Both the position numbers and the translations under genes were made by a program. From contig CAVWYY010000008.1 in the NCBI GenBank assembly GCA_963759375.1, forward strand, positions 124,001 to 188,000: DNA of 64,000 bases, in the 5' to 3' direction. Each line of letters begins with the position of its first letter. Position 1 is the stretch's first letter. This document shows positions 9,888-18,613 of this stretch, in pieces. Under the pieces are notes generated by a model. It did not search any database, had not been told where the DNA came from, and saw only the letters and a list, made by a program, of their open reading frames with translations. Source of the stretch: DASSUW01 sp963759375. Lineage in GTDB: Bacteria; Actinomycetota; Thermoleophilia; Solirubrobacterales; Solirubrobacteraceae.

Positions 9888-11161
9888 CGGCTCGGCGCCT
9901 CCAGCTCCACGCTCGTGCCCCGCCCCGGCGCGCTCTCGACGGTGAGGCGGCCACCGGCGTCGGCGGCCAGGTCCTTGAGGATGACCAGGCCGCGGTGCCC
10001 GTCGGACCGGGCTGTCCCGGCGGCGAAGCCGGCACCGTCGTCGCGCACGGTCAGGTGGATGCGTCCGTCGTCGTCGCGCACCCGCACCGACACGTGGCGG
10101 GCCTGGGCGTGCTGGTGGGCGTTGCGCAGCGCCTCGCCGGCCACGCGGTAGACGAGCGCCTCGGTCTCGGGCGCCAGGTCGGCGGCCACGTCGACGTCGA
10201 CCTCCACCCCGTCGCCTCGGAGCGGCGCGGCGACGTCGGCCACCGCGGCCTCGAGGCCGACGCGGCGCAGGTTCGGCGGGTGCAGCGTGACGAGCAGGCT
10301 GCGCATCTCGCGCACGGTGTCACGGGCGTCGGCGCCGCCCTCGCGCAGGGTGCCGGCCAGTGGCTCGTCCGCTCGGCGCGCGGCCGCGTCGAGCCGCCAC
10401 CCGAGCCCCGCGATCGCCTGGACGGGGCCGCGGTGCAGCTCCTCGGCCAGGCGCCGCCGCTCGCGGTCGGACGACTCGACGAGGCGCACGAGCAGCCCCT
10501 CGCGCTCCTCCTCGCGCCGCTGCAGGCGCCGGGCCAGCCACCACGCCAGCGGCAGCTGCGCGAGCACGAGGACGAGCAGCGCGCCGCCGAACGCGGGGAG
10601 CAGCGCGAGCCACTGCCGCCGGCCGCTCTCGGCCACCGCCGAGTAGCGCAGGTATTCCTCGTAGAGCAGCCGCCGACCGGCTGGCGTGCGGATCGGGAGG
10701 TAGACCTCGAGCAGCTTGCCCTCACCGCGCTCGAAGATGTTCTCGGGCTCGGCCGCGTTGCTGATGTCGGCCGCGACCTCGCCGGTGCGGGCCGCCCGCT
10801 GCTGCGCCGGGTCGAGCGCGAAGCGACGGCCGATCAGCGCGGTCGCGTCGGAGTAGGCGATCCGGCCGTCGAGCGTCCACAGCTTCACGCGCACGACCGG
10901 GTTGCGCAGCACCCGCGTGCGCACCGCCCGATCGAGCCGCTCCAGCGCTTGCGGATTGCCACGCAGCAGCGAGTCGGTGAGGTCGGGCTCGACCGCGCTC
11001 AGCGCGGTCAGGCGAGTGAGCTGCCGGGCGTGACGCAGGGCCTCGTCGTCGGTGGTCCGGCGGATGGCGATGCCGGCCACGACGGCGACGACCGCGACAG
11101 CCGCGAGCCCGAGTGCGGCGAAGGCCGCCACCGTTGAGGGGATCGACCATGTACGCCGCAC
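9884..11161 (-). CDS. Membrane sensor histidine kinase (NarX-type HisKA_3)
   Basis: From GTG 11161 the product is 425 residues: an N-terminal membrane helix (VAAFAALGLAAVAVVAVVAG), an extracellular sensing domain, a second helix (GGALLVLVLAQLPLAWWLA), then HisKA_3 and HATPase. The phosphoacceptor box reads ELHRGPVQAI: the His is present, but the usual acidic residue after it is Arg, which is odd. ATPase motifs GEALRNAHQHA and DDGAGFAAG are intact. It is coupled by ATGA to the response regulator. The start is not certain because no clear ribosome site or -10 is seen and the frame is open further upstream. Confidence 0.88.
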   Translation of the reverse strand: MRRTWSIPSTVAAFAALGLAAVAVVAVVAGIAIRRTTDDEALRHARQLTRLTALSAVEPDLTDSLLRGNPQALERLDRAVRTRVLRNPVVRVKLWTLDGRIAYSDATALIGRRFALDPAQQRAARTGEVAADISNAAEPENIFERGEGKLLEVYLPIRTPAGRRLLYEEYLRYSAVAESGRRQWLALLPAFGGALLVLVLAQLPLAWWLARRLQRREEEREGLLVRLVESSDRERRRLAEELHRGPVQAIAGLGWRLDAAARRADEPLAGTLREGGADARDTVREMRSLLVTLHPPNLRRVGLEAAVADVAAPLRGDGVEVDVDVAADLAPETEALVYRVAGEALRNAHQHAQARHVSVRVRDDDGRIHLTVRDDGAGFAAGTARSDGHRGLVILKDLAADAGGRLTVESAPGRGTSVELEAPSR

Positions 11162-11238
11162 ATCAATGATTGTGCCGAGGGGGTACCGCGACCAATGTCC
11201 ACTTGTGGGCGGTACCTGATCGGCGGGACCGTGACGGC

Positions 11239-11658
11239 ATGTCCAGACGCCTCTCATTCATCGCCGTCGCCCCGGTCGCCGTCGCACTTCTCGTCGCCGG
11301 CTGCGGCAGCTCGAACTCGAGTCAGAACGCCGCCGCCACGGCCACCCCCACCCCCCAGAGCGGCGGCGGTCAGCTCATCAAGCTGAGCGCCGACCCTGGC
11401 GGCCAGCTGCGCTTCAACACGTCGAACCTCACGGCCAAGCCCGGCAAGGTCACGCTCCGCATGACGAACCCGTCGTCGGCGGGCATGGACCACGGCATCG
11501 CCGTCGAGGGCAACGGGGTCGACAGCGACGGCCCGACGGTCGCCCCTGGCAACGTCTCGAGCGTCACCGTCACGCTCAAGAAGGGCACGTACACCTTCTA
11601 CTGCCCGGTGCCGGGCCATCTGCAGGCCGGCATGAAGGGCACGCTCACGGTGAGCTGA
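11239..11658 (+). CDS. Cupredoxin-domain lipoprotein (blue-copper type)
   Basis: The 139-residue product has a lipoprotein signal with lipobox LVAGC, so it should be anchored outside the membrane by its acylated Cys. A Ser/Thr/Pro-rich linker follows, then a plastocyanin-like beta barrel. Candidate copper ligands are all present: His in MDHGIAV, then Cys-His-Met in the C-terminal loop YCPVPGHLQAGMKG. This suggests an electron carrier or copper-handling protein at the cell surface. The two downstream membrane-protein genes follow closely. Confidence 0.87.
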   Translation: MSRRLSFIAVAPVAVALLVAGCGSSNSSQNAAATATPTPQSGGGQLIKLSADPGGQLRFNTSNLTAKPGKVTLRMTNPSSAGMDHGIAVEGNGVDSDGPTVAPGNVSSVTVTLKKGTYTFYCPVPGHLQAGMKGTLTVS

Positions 11659-11659
11659 C

Positions 11660-12424
11660 GTGCCCGCCCTGATCGTCATCGGCGCCGCCGCGCTCTTGGT
11701 GGGCGCCGCGGTGCACGTCGCCCAGCTCGTCTCGATCTTCCACGCCGTGCCGTGGATCGGGCCGCTGTTCGCCGCCGACGCCGTCGCGTCCGCCGCCGTC
11801 GCGGTCGCGCTGCTGGTCACCCGCCGCCGCCTCGCCGCCGCGGCCGGCGCGCTCGTCAGCGCCGGCGCGCTGGCCGGTCTCGCGCTCTCGTCGACCGTGG
11901 GGCTGTTCGGCTGGCAGGAGAGCACGCTGCGTCCTGCCGTCGTGACCGCCATCGCCGCCGAGCTCGTGGCCGTCGCCGTCCTCGTACCGCTGGCGCTCCC
12001 CGCGCCGGCCGACCGCGGCGGCGTGCGGTGGCGGGCCACCGCGGCGGCCGGACTCCTCGCCGTCGCAGTGCTCCACGTCGCGGCCGCCGGCGAGGAGTGG
12101 GAGGACGCCCGCGGGGTGTTCTGGCTGTTCATGGCGCTTGCCGGTGCGTGCGGCGTGGTCGCCATGCGGCTCGCCCTCGGGCGCGACCGCCGCGCCCCGG
12201 CCGCGGTGCTCGCGCTCGCCGTCCTCCCGATCGTCGGCTACGTCGTGAGCCGCACCACCGGCCTGCCGGGCGCGACCGACGACATCGGCGACTGGGCGGA
12301 CCCGCTCGGGATCGCTGCGCTCGCGGTCGAGGCCGCGCTGATCGTGGTCGCCGCCCGGCCCCGGCTTGCGCTCTCGCGCCGCACCGGTGAGATCGCCGGT
12401 GCGAGGACGGTGCGGGCGTCGTAG
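11660..12424 (+). CDS. Polytopic membrane protein, 254 aa, unknown function
   Basis: About seven hydrophobic segments cover most of the protein, with very Ala/Val-rich helices and short Arg-containing loops. The GTG start is one base after the cupredoxin stop codon, indicating translational coupling. A His in an early helix (VGAAVHVAQLV) and one in a later helix (VLHVAAAGEEWED) could be metal or haem contacts, but this is only suggestive. No family is recognised. Coupling to a cupredoxin suggests a role in the same surface redox or copper process. Confidence 0.75.
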   Translation: MPALIVIGAAALLVGAAVHVAQLVSIFHAVPWIGPLFAADAVASAAVAVALLVTRRRLAAAAGALVSAGALAGLALSSTVGLFGWQESTLRPAVVTAIAAELVAVAVLVPLALPAPADRGGVRWRATAAAGLLAVAVLHVAAAGEEWEDARGVFWLFMALAGACGVVAMRLALGRDRRAPAAVLALAVLPIVGYVVSRTTGLPGATDDIGDWADPLGIAALAVEAALIVVAARPRLALSRRTGEIAGARTVRAS

Positions 12425-12427
12425 CGT
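12422..12427 (+). promoter_or_regulatory. -10 box TAGCGT before the 150-aa membrane protein
   Basis: TAGCGT ends seven bases before the ATG at 12435, overlapping the preceding stop codon TAG. This fits a leaderless start. Confidence 0.5.
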
Positions 12428-12434
12428 CCCGGTC

Positions 12435-12887
12435 ATGTCCAAACGAGTCCTCGTCGCCGGCGTGGGCGATGCGTCGAACCGTCGATCGCCGTCCGACGCG
12501 GTCGCCGCGGGCCTGGCCGCCGCTGCGACCGCGGGCATCCCGTCGACGGCGTGGACGCTGCTCGGCGGCGGTGACGTGCTCGAGGGAGCGCGGGCCGCCG
12601 GAGCGATCGTGCGTCCGGGCGAGACCCGCACACCGGTGCTGCTGGCGCTCGCGGTTCCCGTCCACCTCGGGCTGTCGCTCGGCTGGGCCGCGGCGATGGC
12701 CGCCGTGCTCCCGCACCGTGCCGAGCCCGCGTGGGGCGCCGCCGCCGGGCTCGCGATCGCGGCGCTCGACCTCGGCGTCGTCGGGCGCCGGCTCCCGGCC
12801 ATCCGCGCGCTCCCGCAGGGGCGCCAGTGGGCCGACCACGTGGCCTTCGGCCTCACGGTCGGACTGGTGCTCAGGGCACGGCGCTGA
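12435..12887 (+). CDS. Small membrane protein, 150 aa, unknown function
   Basis: An N-terminal soluble stretch (MSKRVLVAGVGDASNRRSPSD) is followed by three to four hydrophobic segments ending in VAFGLTVGLVLRARR. No family motif is recognised. The ATG at 12435 is preferred over an upstream in-frame start that overlaps the previous gene, because TAGCGT lies at leaderless spacing. Same-strand neighbours are the polytopic membrane protein and, 67 bases downstream, the PilZ-GNAT gene. Confidence 0.7.
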   Translation: MSKRVLVAGVGDASNRRSPSDAVAAGLAAAATAGIPSTAWTLLGGGDVLEGARAAGAIVRPGETRTPVLLALAVPVHLGLSLGWAAAMAAVLPHRAEPAWGAAAGLAIAALDLGVVGRRLPAIRALPQGRQWADHVAFGLTVGLVLRARR

Positions 12888-12953
12888 GCTCCAGCCGCGC
12901 CAGCTGATCCCGAGCTTGCGTATCACCGCCGTGGCGAACGGCTCTAAGGAGCC

Positions 12954-14150
12954 ATGTCCGCCGACCTCGCCCTCATCGCACAGGCGTTCCCGCCCGACGC
13001 CCGCTCACTCCCCCGCCGCCCCGTCTACCTCGGCGAGGGCCTGACGTTCGAGATCCAGTCGAGTGCCGCCGAGGCCATCGACGTGTCGCCCGCCGGCCTC
13101 GGCCTCGCCTTCACGCGGCCCGCGCTGCTGCCGCGCCCCGGCGCGCCCGTGACGGTCCGCTACACGGGTCCCGGCGCGTCGGGCGAGCCGGCGCAGGCCG
13201 TGGTCCGGCACGTCGGCGAGCTGCACACGGCGCGGCGGACGCTTCCACGCGTGGGCCTGGAGCTGCTCGAGGCGGAGGGCGGCCCACGCTTCGCGTGCCC
13301 CGATGCACTACCGGCGTTCGCGACCGCGCCGTGCCCGTGGTTCCCGGCCGAGCAGCTGCGCTTCCGCGTGCTCGACGCCGGCGCCGACGGCCTGACGCTG
13401 CGGACGGCCCAGGCGGTCCTGCCCGGCGCCGAGCTCGACCTCCGCCTGCACCTCCCGCTCGTCGGCGTCGAGCCCGCGCGGGTGCGATGGTCGTCGCCGC
13501 GCGACGTCCGCTGGGTCGACGCGCCGCCGAAGGCGCTCGCGCGCTACCTGCTGAGCGCGGACGAGACGCTCACGCCCCGGGCGCTGCGCGCGGCGGGGCT
13601 CCCGCTCGGCAACGCCGCCCATGCGTTCACGTACGACTTCGCGACCACAGCGGCGGACGTCGAGGAGGTCATCGCGCTGCGGCTCGTCGCGCACCAGGCC
13701 GAGGGGCACCTCGACGGGCAGACGATCGCCGACATGCGCTCGCCCTACGACGCGCACTCGCGGCACGTCACGTGCCGCTTCGGCGGGCGGATCGTCGGCT
13801 ACGTGCGCGTGATCTTCGTCGACGCCGACCCGGCCCGGAGCCAGTACGTCTCGATGGGCGGACACGTGGTGCCGCAGTGGCTGTGGGACGCCGGCTTCGT
13901 GGAGGCCGGCGCCGGCGCCGTGCACCCGGACTTCCAGCGCGCCGGGCTGTACGGGCCGCTGATGGCGGAGGTGGACCGGGTCGCGGCCCAGGCCGGATGC
14001 CGCTACGTGCTCGGCGCCTGTCCCGACGAGCTCGTTCGCATGTACGGCGAGATGGGCTATGCGGTGATCGAGACGCGGACCGTCGAGCCCAAGCCGGGCT
14101 GGCGCTTCCGCTCGCACCTGCTCGTGCGCGACCTCGAGCACGCGCGATGA
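12954..14150 (+). CDS. PilZ-like domains fused to a GNAT acyltransferase
   Basis: The 398-residue protein begins with two beta-barrel repeats of PilZ type. The first has the (D/N)xSxxG signature as DVSPAGLGLAF (near residue 43) and the second a degenerate version, DAGADGLTL. Residues from about 215 form a GNAT fold: TTAADVEEVIALRLVAHQ at the start, GRIVGYVRVIF, and the acyl-CoA-binding turn VHPDFQRAGLYGPLM. PilZ domains typically bind cyclic di-GMP, so acyl transfer may be gated by that messenger; this is inference. The stop overlaps the start of the E1/nitroreductase gene (ATGA), so the two are made together. Confidence 0.83.
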   Translation: MSADLALIAQAFPPDARSLPRRPVYLGEGLTFEIQSSAAEAIDVSPAGLGLAFTRPALLPRPGAPVTVRYTGPGASGEPAQAVVRHVGELHTARRTLPRVGLELLEAEGGPRFACPDALPAFATAPCPWFPAEQLRFRVLDAGADGLTLRTAQAVLPGAELDLRLHLPLVGVEPARVRWSSPRDVRWVDAPPKALARYLLSADETLTPRALRAAGLPLGNAAHAFTYDFATTAADVEEVIALRLVAHQAEGHLDGQTIADMRSPYDAHSRHVTCRFGGRIVGYVRVIFVDADPARSQYVSMGGHVVPQWLWDAGFVEAGAGAVHPDFQRAGLYGPLMAEVDRVAAQAGCRYVLGACPDELVRMYGEMGYAVIETRTVEPKPGWRFRSHLLVRDLEHAR

Positions 14151-16258
14151 ACCGCGACGTCACCTCGCTCCAGCCGCTGCTGCTCGCGGACGACGCTCCC
14201 GAAGCCCGGCGGCTCGCCGCGGACCCCGGCGTGGTCGTCGTGGACGAGCTGGCCGCGCAGCTCGACCAGCTCGCGCGCTGCCGCGCGCCGCGCAACGGCC
14301 ACGTGCGGCCGGTCGAGGACGTCGAGTCCGCGTGGGCGTACTACCCGTGGCGCCGCACGCTCGTCCGTGTCCTCCCCGAGCGGCTCCACCGCGAGCTGCG
14401 GTTCGACCGCAACCGCTACGCGATCACCGCCGCCGAGCAGGAGCGGCTGACCGGGCTGCGCGTCGCCGTCGCCGGCCTGTCGGTGGGCCGCGCGATCGTG
14501 TCGGCGATGGCCCACGAGGGGATCGGCGGCGAGCTCCGGCTCGCCGACTTCGACGTCCTCGACCTCTCGAACCTCAACCGGATCGCCGGTGGCATCGCCG
14601 ACGTCGGCATCAACAAGGTCGTGCTCGCCGCGCGCGAGGTCGCCGAGCTGGATCCCTACGTCCGCGTCGTCGCCTACCCCGACGGCGTCGACGAGACGAC
14701 GATCGAGGCGTTCGTCGCGAACGCGGACGTGATCGTCGACGAGTGCGACGACCTGGAGATGAAGGTGCGGCTGCGCGAGCACGCACGCGCCGCCGGCATC
14801 CCGGTCGTGATGGCCACCAGCCACCGCGGGATGCTCGACGTCGAGCGCTTCGACCTCGAGCCCGCCCGTCCGGTCTTCCACGGGCTCCTCGGCGATGTCA
14901 CCTCGGGCGAGCTCCGCGGCCTGACGACCAAGCAGAAGGTCCCGTACGTGATCCGCATCCTCGACCCGGCCGGCCTGTCCGACCGGGCCGCGGCCTCGCT
15001 CGTCGAGGTCAAGGAGACGGTGTCGACGTGGCCGCAGCTCGCGTCCGACGTCGCGCTCGGCGGTGCGATGGTCGCCAACGCCGTGCGGCGGATCGCGCTC
15101 GGGGAGCTGACCGCGTCGGGCCGCTTCCACGCCGATCTCGACGAGCTGACCGCGGACGGGCGACAGCTGGCGCCGCGGCCGCCGGCCGACCGCGTCGCGG
15201 CCCGACGGCCGGAGCCCATGCCGGCGGACGCCGACGACGTGCGCTTCGTCGTCGCCTGCGCATGCACGGCGCCGTCCGGCGGCAACATGCAGCCGTGGCG
15301 GTTCGAGGCCGACGGCAACGTCGTCCGCGCATGGGCCGACGGGACCCGATCGTCGCTGCTCGACTTCCGTGGGCGCGCCTCGGTGCTCGCGCTCGGCGCC
15401 GCGCTGGAGGCCGCCGCGATCGGCGCGCGTGCCCGCGGCCTCGACGCCGTGGCCGCGGTCCCGGCCGCCGGGCCGGTGTGGGAGCTCGCGCTGAACCCGT
15501 CGGGCCGGACTCGCGACGACCGCGCCGCCGCGATCCTGTGGGAACGCAGCTGCAACCGCCGCACCGATGCCTCGCCGCGGATCCCGCGGGACGCGCTCGT
15601 GCGGCTCGCCCGGCACGCCGGCGCGTCCGTCGTCCCCCACGACGCGCTCGTCCCGCTCGGCGCCGCGCTCGGCGCGCTCGACCGTGTCCGCTTCCTGTCG
15701 GAGCGCCTGCGCCGCGACATGCTCGGCGAGCTGCGCTTCGACGGCGGCTCGCGGGACGGGATCGACGTCGCCTCGCTCGAGCTCGACGCCACCGACCGCG
15801 CGGCGATGGACGTGCTCCGGACCGGCGCGGGAATGGACCTGCTCGCGGATCTCGACCGCGGCTGGGGTCTCGCCAACGCGTCGCGCGACGCGTTCGCCGG
15901 GTCGGGCGGCGCGCTCGTCCTGCAGGCCCCGAGCACCGGGCGTGCCGCCCTGGTCGAGGCGGGCCGCGGCCTGATGCGGCTGTGGCTCGAAGCGACGCGG
16001 CAGGGCATCGCCGTCCACCCGTGGGGCTCGCCGTTCCTGTTCCAGCCGCTGTTCGAGGCCGGCGAGTTGACGGACTGGGAGCGCTCGGCGCTGACCGATG
16101 CGGCCGCCGCGTTCGGCGCCGTCGTGCCGCTCGACCGCAAGCGGCCGGTCCTGCTCGTCCTGCGGCTGTCGCTGAGCGCGCCGCCGTCCACGCGCTCGCT
16201 CCGCCGCCCGCTCGACGACGTCCTGTCTCAGCGGATGCGCGCGCTCTCGGCGTCGTAG
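14147..16258 (+). CDS. E1-like (ThiF/MoeB) adenylyltransferase fused to a nitroreductase domain, Rv1355c/MoeY type
   Basis: At 703 residues this matches the layout and approximate size of mycobacterial Rv1355c. The N-terminal half is an E1-like Rossmann domain: nucleotide loop VAGLSVGRAI, the ATP/Mg motif LADFDVLDLSNLNRI, and VIVDECDDLEMK. No conventional catalytic Cys is evident after the ATSHRG segment. The C-terminal half is a flavin nitroreductase fold beginning CACTAPSGGNMQPWRFE, with the Arg-rich RSCNRRTDAS and an HPWGSPFLF segment. Such proteins should adenylate a carboxylate or protein tail and reduce or dehydrogenate a product; the substrate is unknown. It is coupled by ATGA to the PilZ-GNAT gene. 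Confidence 0.83.
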   Translation: MNRDVTSLQPLLLADDAPEARRLAADPGVVVVDELAAQLDQLARCRAPRNGHVRPVEDVESAWAYYPWRRTLVRVLPERLHRELRFDRNRYAITAAEQERLTGLRVAVAGLSVGRAIVSAMAHEGIGGELRLADFDVLDLSNLNRIAGGIADVGINKVVLAAREVAELDPYVRVVAYPDGVDETTIEAFVANADVIVDECDDLEMKVRLREHARAAGIPVVMATSHRGMLDVERFDLEPARPVFHGLLGDVTSGELRGLTTKQKVPYVIRILDPAGLSDRAAASLVEVKETVSTWPQLASDVALGGAMVANAVRRIALGELTASGRFHADLDELTADGRQLAPRPPADRVAARRPEPMPADADDVRFVVACACTAPSGGNMQPWRFEADGNVVRAWADGTRSSLLDFRGRASVLALGAALEAAAIGARARGLDAVAAVPAAGPVWELALNPSGRTRDDRAAAILWERSCNRRTDASPRIPRDALVRLARHAGASVVPHDALVPLGAALGALDRVRFLSERLRRDMLGELRFDGGSRDGIDVASLELDATDRAAMDVLRTGAGMDLLADLDRGWGLANASRDAFAGSGGALVLQAPSTGRAALVEAGRGLMRLWLEATRQGIAVHPWGSPFLFQPLFEAGELTDWERSALTDAAAAFGAVVPLDRKRPVLLVLRLSLSAPPSTRSLRRPLDDVLSQRMRALSAS

Positions 16259-18594
16259 AGCACGTCCGGCGAGACCTGCGCCCCGGCGGGCTCGCCGAGC
16301 ACGTCGACGGTGACGCGGGCGCCCGGCTCGAGGTCCGGCGGCACGCTGGCGAGCGCGACCATGCGGCCGACCGTGAAGCCGTAGGCGGCCGAGCGGACGC
16401 GGCCCACGACCTCACCGCCGACGCGCACCGCCTCGCCCCCATAGACGCACCGGTATGCGTCACCGTCGAGCACGACGGTCCGCACGCGGTGGCGCGGCGG
16501 CGCGAACGTGCGGCCCTTGTCCGCCACGCAGAAGCCGACGCCGCCCTCGAACGGCGTGTCGGACGCGGTGAGGTCGGTGCCGAAGTAGCGGTAGCCCTTC
16601 TCGATCCGCAGCGACTCCAGCACGCGGTAGCCGCCCGGCCGGATCCCGTCCCCGGCGCCCGCCGCCATCAGGCGGTCCCACACCTGCACCGCCCACTCGG
16701 GCGCCACGTAGAGCTCGAAGCCGAGCTCGCCGACGAACGTGATCCGCTGGGCGAGCACCGCGGCGCCGCCGATCGCGATCTCGTGAGCGTGGCTGAACGG
16801 GATCGACAGGTCGTCGTCGGTGACCGTGCCGAGCACGTCGCGGGCGCGCGGCCCCCAGATGCCGATGACCGCGAGGTCGTCGCTGACGTCGCGGATCTCG
16901 ACGCCCCCGTCGGCCTGGTGCTCGAGCCAGCCGCGGTCGGAGTCGACCGCGCCGGCGCCGGTGATCAGGCGGAAGCGGTCGTCCGCGAGGCGGGTGACCG
17001 TGAGGTCGGCGACGATGCCGCCCGCGTCGTCGACGAACTGCGTGTACGTGACGCGCCCGACGTCACGGTCCATGGCGGCGTCACAGACGCGCTCGAGGAG
17101 GTCGAGCGCGCCAGGGCCGGACACCTCGATCTTGCCGAACGACGTGAAGTCGAAGATGCCGACCCGCTCGCGGACGGCGCGGTGCTCGTCGGCCAGCCGG
17201 TCGAGGTACGGCGGCGCCGTCCAGCCGAACGCGCGCTGGTCCTCCCCCGCCCGCCGCCACGGCTCGCCGGGCTCGAAGTAGTCGGCCCGCTCCCAGCCGT
17301 TCTTGGCGCCGAACACCGCGCCGAGCTCCTCCAGGCGTCCGTGCAGCGGGCTCAGCCGCCGCCCCCGGCCGGCGCGGCTCGTGTCGAGCGGATAGCGCAG
17401 CCGGTAGTAGTAGCGGTAGACCTCGCGCGCGGTCTCCGACGCCACGACCGGATCGCGGTACACGCGCCCGAACCGCCACGCGCGGTACGGCACGACGTCG
17501 ACCTCGGTCCGTCCGTCGGTCATCCACTCGGCGAGCGCCTTGCCGAGCCCCCCGGCGGCGCCGAACCCGTTGAGCGAAAGGCCCGCGGCGACCCAGAACC
17601 CGCGCACGCCCGGCAGCGGCCCCAGCAGCGGGTTGCCGTCCGGCGTCATCGCGTCCGGGTGGCAGAGCAGCCGCACGACCCCGGCGTCCTCGAGGTACGG
17701 GAACCGCCGGATCGCTCCCTCGAGCAGCGGCGCGAACCGGTCCATGTCCGACTCGACGGGGCTGGCGCCGTGATCCCACGGCACGCCGTCGGTCCACCGT
17801 GCCGGCGGGTCGGGCTCGTAGCCGCCGATGAGCAGCCCGCCGGCCTCCGCGCGCCCGTAGACCAGGTGGTCCGGGTCGCGGAAGCACGGCGCGTCGCGCG
17901 CGATCTCGTGGCCGGCCACGGCCTGCATCGCGACGTGCTGGTGGTCGACCGGCACGGACGGGACGAACGCGCCGACGAGCGCCGCCACCTGCGGCGCCCA
18001 GATGCCGGCCGCGTTGACCACGTGCTCGGTCTCGATCCGCCCGCCGTCGGTGAGCACCGCGCGCACCTCCCGCCGGTCGCCGAGCTCGATCCCGGTGACG
18101 CGCGTGCGCAGCCGGATCTCCACACCGAGCGCCCGCGCCGCGTCGGCCACCGCGTGGGTGGCGATGTGCGGGTCGACGTGCCCGTCGCCCGGCATCCACA
18201 CGGCGCCGAGGATCGGCGCGCCGTCGGCCTCCGGCAGCCGCTCGAGCACCTCCTCGCGCGAGATCAGCTCAGCGTCGAGGCCGATGCCCGCAGCCACGCT
18301 GACGGCGCGCCGCAGGTCGACCAGACTGCGCTCGCTCGACGCGATACGCACGCTGCCGACCGGCTCGAACACCCCGAGCTCGCGGTACATCTCGACGCTG
18401 TAGCGCCGGAACCGCATCATCGTCGACGACGGGTTGAACTGGGTCACCAGGCCCGCGGCGTGGTGCGTCGACCCGCTCGTGAGCTCGCCCTTCTCGAGCA
18501 GCAGCACGTCCCGCCAGCCCGCCCTGGCCAGGTGGTAGGCGGCGCTGCACCCCGCGATCCCGCCGCCGATGACAATCACACTCGCTCGGTCCAT
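16228..18594 (-). CDS. FAD-dependent dimethylglycine/sarcosine dehydrogenase-like protein with GcvT domain
   Basis: A 788-residue two-part enzyme. The N-terminal DAO-type domain starts with the dinucleotide fold VIVIGGGIAGCSAAYHLARAG and includes the covalent-flavin-type region GSTHHAAGLV. The C-terminal half is GcvT-like (folate-binding), with FDFTSFGKIEVSGPGA and DRGWLEHQ. Family members oxidatively demethylate N-methylated glycines and pass the one-carbon unit to tetrahydrofolate. ATG 18594 is used; ATG 18615 would add seven residues and overlap the divergent start. The 3' end overlaps the convergent E1/nitroreductase gene by 31 bases. Confidence 0.9.
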   Translation of the reverse strand: MDRASVIVIGGGIAGCSAAYHLARAGWRDVLLLEKGELTSGSTHHAAGLVTQFNPSSTMMRFRRYSVEMYRELGVFEPVGSVRIASSERSLVDLRRAVSVAAGIGLDAELISREEVLERLPEADGAPILGAVWMPGDGHVDPHIATHAVADAARALGVEIRLRTRVTGIELGDRREVRAVLTDGGRIETEHVVNAAGIWAPQVAALVGAFVPSVPVDHQHVAMQAVAGHEIARDAPCFRDPDHLVYGRAEAGGLLIGGYEPDPPARWTDGVPWDHGASPVESDMDRFAPLLEGAIRRFPYLEDAGVVRLLCHPDAMTPDGNPLLGPLPGVRGFWVAAGLSLNGFGAAGGLGKALAEWMTDGRTEVDVVPYRAWRFGRVYRDPVVASETAREVYRYYYRLRYPLDTSRAGRGRRLSPLHGRLEELGAVFGAKNGWERADYFEPGEPWRRAGEDQRAFGWTAPPYLDRLADEHRAVRERVGIFDFTSFGKIEVSGPGALDLLERVCDAAMDRDVGRVTYTQFVDDAGGIVADLTVTRLADDRFRLITGAGAVDSDRGWLEHQADGGVEIRDVSDDLAVIGIWGPRARDVLGTVTDDDLSIPFSHAHEIAIGGAAVLAQRITFVGELGFELYVAPEWAVQVWDRLMAAGAGDGIRPGGYRVLESLRIEKGYRYFGTDLTASDTPFEGGVGFCVADKGRTFAPPRHRVRTVVLDGDAYRCVYGGEAVRVGGEVVGRVRSAAYGFTVGRMVALASVPPDLEPGARVTVDVLGEPAGAQVSPDVLYDAESARIR

Positions 18595-18613
18595 TTCGTA
18601 GATGATCTCCCGC

